Source: Clostridiales bacterium
Lineage (GTDB): Bacteria; Bacillota; Clostridia; Christensenellales; Aristaeellaceae
Reading direction: 5' to 3'
DNA length: 48,983 bases
Assembly (NCBI GenBank): GCA_004557905.1
Contig: SFFH01000019.1
Location: 1 to 48,983, forward strand
Within the stretch, counting starts at the first letter, position 1. The number at the start of each line of letters is the position of its first letter. A model generated the notes under the pieces. The model saw only the letters and a list, made by a program, of their open reading frames with translations. It was not told the origin of the DNA and ran no database searches. Positions 47,490 to 48,983 of this stretch are shown piece by piece. Position numbers and translations under genes: made by a program.

Positions 47490-48785
47490 TTACGCGTACT
47501 GCGTCCCCTGGATGCGCCCGGCGTTCACCCCGCCGAACACGCGCAGATTGGGCGCGCAGCCGTCAAAGGCGAAGTCCGAGACGCGTGTGGTCGTGGGCAT
47601 CTTGACGAAGGCGAGTCGCGTGCAGCCGAAGAACGCCATGCGTCCTACGCTCGCCGTTCCCCAGGGCAGCGTCACCTGCGTCAGGCTTTCGCACCCGGCA
47701 AACGCGCTGTCGTCCAAGCGCTCCAGGCCGCGCTCAAAGCTCACGCCCGTCAGGCTTCTGCACCCGAAGAACGCGCTCTCGCCGATCTCCCGGACGCCCG
47801 CGCCAACCGTCAGGTGAGAAAGCGTGCCGCAGGCGAAGAACGCCCTGGGCGCCACGCCCACGATGCGCCGCCCGCACAGCTCCGCCGGGATCTCGATGCG
47901 CGCTGGCGTCTTCTCCCGCGCGCCGGTCACGATCAGCGAACCGTCCTCCTGCTCCTCGAGCACGAGTGCCGCGTCCTCGCGCCAGCTCTCGGAATCGTAG
48001 CGCACGCCGTTGAGCTGCGCGTAGCGCTGCGCGGGCGCGTCCTGCGCGCCGTGCAGGCAGAGCTGCCGCCCGCAGCCAAAGAACACGCCGCCGCCAAAGG
48101 AAGCGAGGCTGGCGGGCACGTCCACCCGCTCAAGCCCCGTGCATTTGGAGAAGCACGACGGCCCCAGCGCCTGCACGCCCGGCTCGATGCGCACGCGTTT
48201 GAGGCCTGCGCACTTGGCAAAGGCCAGCGTCCCCACGCGCTGAACCCCGCCGGGAATCACCAGATGCGTCAGATGGATGCAGCCGGAAAACGCCATCTCG
48301 CCGATCTGCCGCAGGCTGAGGGGCAGTGCCACGCGCCGCAGCGCCGTGCAGCCCTCGAACGCCCTGGGCGCAATCGCCGTCACCGGGCACGCGCCCGCCT
48401 CAAACTGGATGTCCAGGTCGTCCGCCTGCGGATCGATGCAGCGCACCGCCGTCAGCGTGCCGTCGCCGTTGTCGGCAAAGTCCAGCACACGGCGGCCCAC
48501 CATCGCATAGCCCGCCTGCGCGCGGTACGCGCCCCGCGCCGCCGGAGCAGCCGCCGCCGGCTCAGAGGCCGCGGCAGGGGCCTGCACCGCCGATGCCGGT
48601 TCTGGCACAGCCGGCGCCCGGGACGCGGCGGAGGAGGAAACCGGCGCTGCGGCAGGCTCATCATCATGCCAGGGGCGCGGCGCCGCGTAAGGGACCTGCG
48701 CGTCGATGGTCGCGCTGAAGCCGTCCTGCGTCACCGTTTTGTCCGGCTGCACGCCGCCGTCCCGCCTGAATTTTCTGATCAGCAT
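47490..48785 (-). CDS. BspA-like leucine-rich-repeat (LRR_5) protein
   Basis: The 431-residue product starts at ATG 48785 (AGGAAAGCC upstream); an ATG 12 bases earlier is possible. There is no signal peptide. Residues 30-85 form an Ala/Pro-rich linker. From about 130 a run of roughly 23-residue LRR_5 units follows (AFEGCTALRRVALP, AFSGCIHLTHLVIP, AFAKCAGLKRVRIE, CFSKCTGLERVDVP, AFFACGTLSHLTVG, AFFGCRSLTGVSFE, AFAGCESLTQVTLP, AFFGCTRLAFVKMP). The Cys in each unit stacks inside the solenoid. The units are interrupted near 245-300 by a degenerate segment. Such solenoids bind proteins. Lack of a leader implies a cytosolic or unconventional location. Confidence 0.82.
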   Translation of the reverse strand: MLIRKFRRDGGVQPDKTVTQDGFSATIDAQVPYAAPRPWHDDEPAAAPVSSSAASRAPAVPEPASAVQAPAAASEPAAAAPAARGAYRAQAGYAMVGRRVLDFADNGDGTLTAVRCIDPQADDLDIQFEAGACPVTAIAPRAFEGCTALRRVALPLSLRQIGEMAFSGCIHLTHLVIPGGVQRVGTLAFAKCAGLKRVRIEPGVQALGPSCFSKCTGLERVDVPASLASFGGGVFFGCGRQLCLHGAQDAPAQRYAQLNGVRYDSESWREDAALVLEEQEDGSLIVTGAREKTPARIEIPAELCGRRIVGVAPRAFFACGTLSHLTVGAGVREIGESAFFGCRSLTGVSFERGLERLDDSAFAGCESLTQVTLPWGTASVGRMAFFGCTRLAFVKMPTTTRVSDFAFDGCAPNLRVFGGVNAGRIQGTQYA

Positions 48786-48825
48786 GGCTTTCCTCATCCT
48801 CACACATTTTGTCGCATTTGGATGT

Positions 48826-48854
48826 ATTATAGCACCCGCGCAGCGTCCAGGCAA
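48826..48854 (-). promoter_or_regulatory. Promoter of LRR gene
   Basis: Minus strand TTGCCT (48849-48854), 17-bp spacer, TATAAT (48826-48831), 41 bp before the start codon. Confidence 0.8.
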
Positions 48855-48926
48855 TGCCGAAGCGTTTTTTCCCGTTTTTTCGCGTGTTGAAGTATCAAAC
48901 ATAGGTTACACTCAAGCGGCTAGAGA

Positions 48927-48981
48927 ACAGTCAAGGGAAGGGTGGAGATTTGCGAAGCAAATACGACCCGACCTTGACTGT
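48927..48981. repeat. Long inverted repeat at window end
   Basis: ACAGTCAAGG (48927-48936) pairs with CCTTGACTGT (48972-48981). Inside, ATTTGC/GCAAAT forms a second stem around GAA, with imperfect pairing between. No T tract follows within the window. It may be another REP-like or MITE-like element whose context lies beyond the edge. Confidence 0.55.
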
Positions 48982-48983
48982 GG

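Overview
The window looks like a chromosomal segment of an uncultured, high-GC, anaerobic gut-type Clostridium relative (Firmicutes; a Christensenellales- or Oscillospirales-like lineage is a guess from signal-peptide style and repeat content). Support comes from AGGAGG ribosome sites, sigma-A promoters with 17-bp spacers, a PPi-type phosphofructokinase, a lone BirA, AcpS, NAD(P)HX repair, YitT, MazF, DUF1846 and BspA-like leucine-rich-repeat genes, plus several families of short palindromic intergenic repeats. Most genes lie on the minus strand.

Layout. 1-2.6 kb: an operon of a TetR regulator, a PrsA/SurA-like foldase lipoprotein and a secreted protein that runs off the window. 2.9-6.9 kb: two separately terminated, exported FAD/FMN flavoprotein reductases, probably terminal reductases of extracellular anaerobic respiration. 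7.3-9.2 kb: a divergent secreted SH3/Pro-Thr linker/peptidoglycan-binding/PDZ protein. 9.4-16.2 kb: two complete TRAP carboxylate-uptake operons around a YcxB-like gene; the second solute receptor carries a frameshift. 16.6-23.5 kb: pfp, an orphan BMP-family receptor, yitT, and a birA-acpS-nnr-mazF operon. 23.7-28.1 kb: a divergent MoxR-DUF58-transglutaminase operon. 28.1-31.7 kb: an unrecognised HTH regulator, an N-acetylhexosamine 1-kinase-like kinase and aroD.

31.8-44.4 kb: a tRNA-Leu(UAA) followed by a phage late module with intact frames: SOS-type regulator, TerS, TerL, portal, scaffold-like protein, N4-gp56-like capsid, adaptor, beta-propeller-like connector, fibres and holin. Integrase, repressor, replication genes and a recognisable endolysin are all absent. 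The control region is unusually readable: a LexA/DinR-type box sits on the start point of the regulator promoter, four 10-bp iterons lie just upstream of the late promoter, and a terminator lies in the late leader. Host-type palindromic repeats sit between its genes. This fits either a decaying prophage or a domesticated SOS-induced particle.

44.6-48.8 kb: a UDP-glucose dehydrogenase lacking its N-terminal NAD-binding loop, a DUF1846 protein and a leucine-rich-repeat protein.

The least explained signal is a three-copy, RNA-like element of about 75 bp (2695-2770, 16482-16560, 17963-18040). All copies are in the same orientation and have a conserved hairpin and a terminal terminator-like hairpin whose pairing is kept by compensatory and G-U changes, as expected for a structured RNA or attenuator read from the minus strand.
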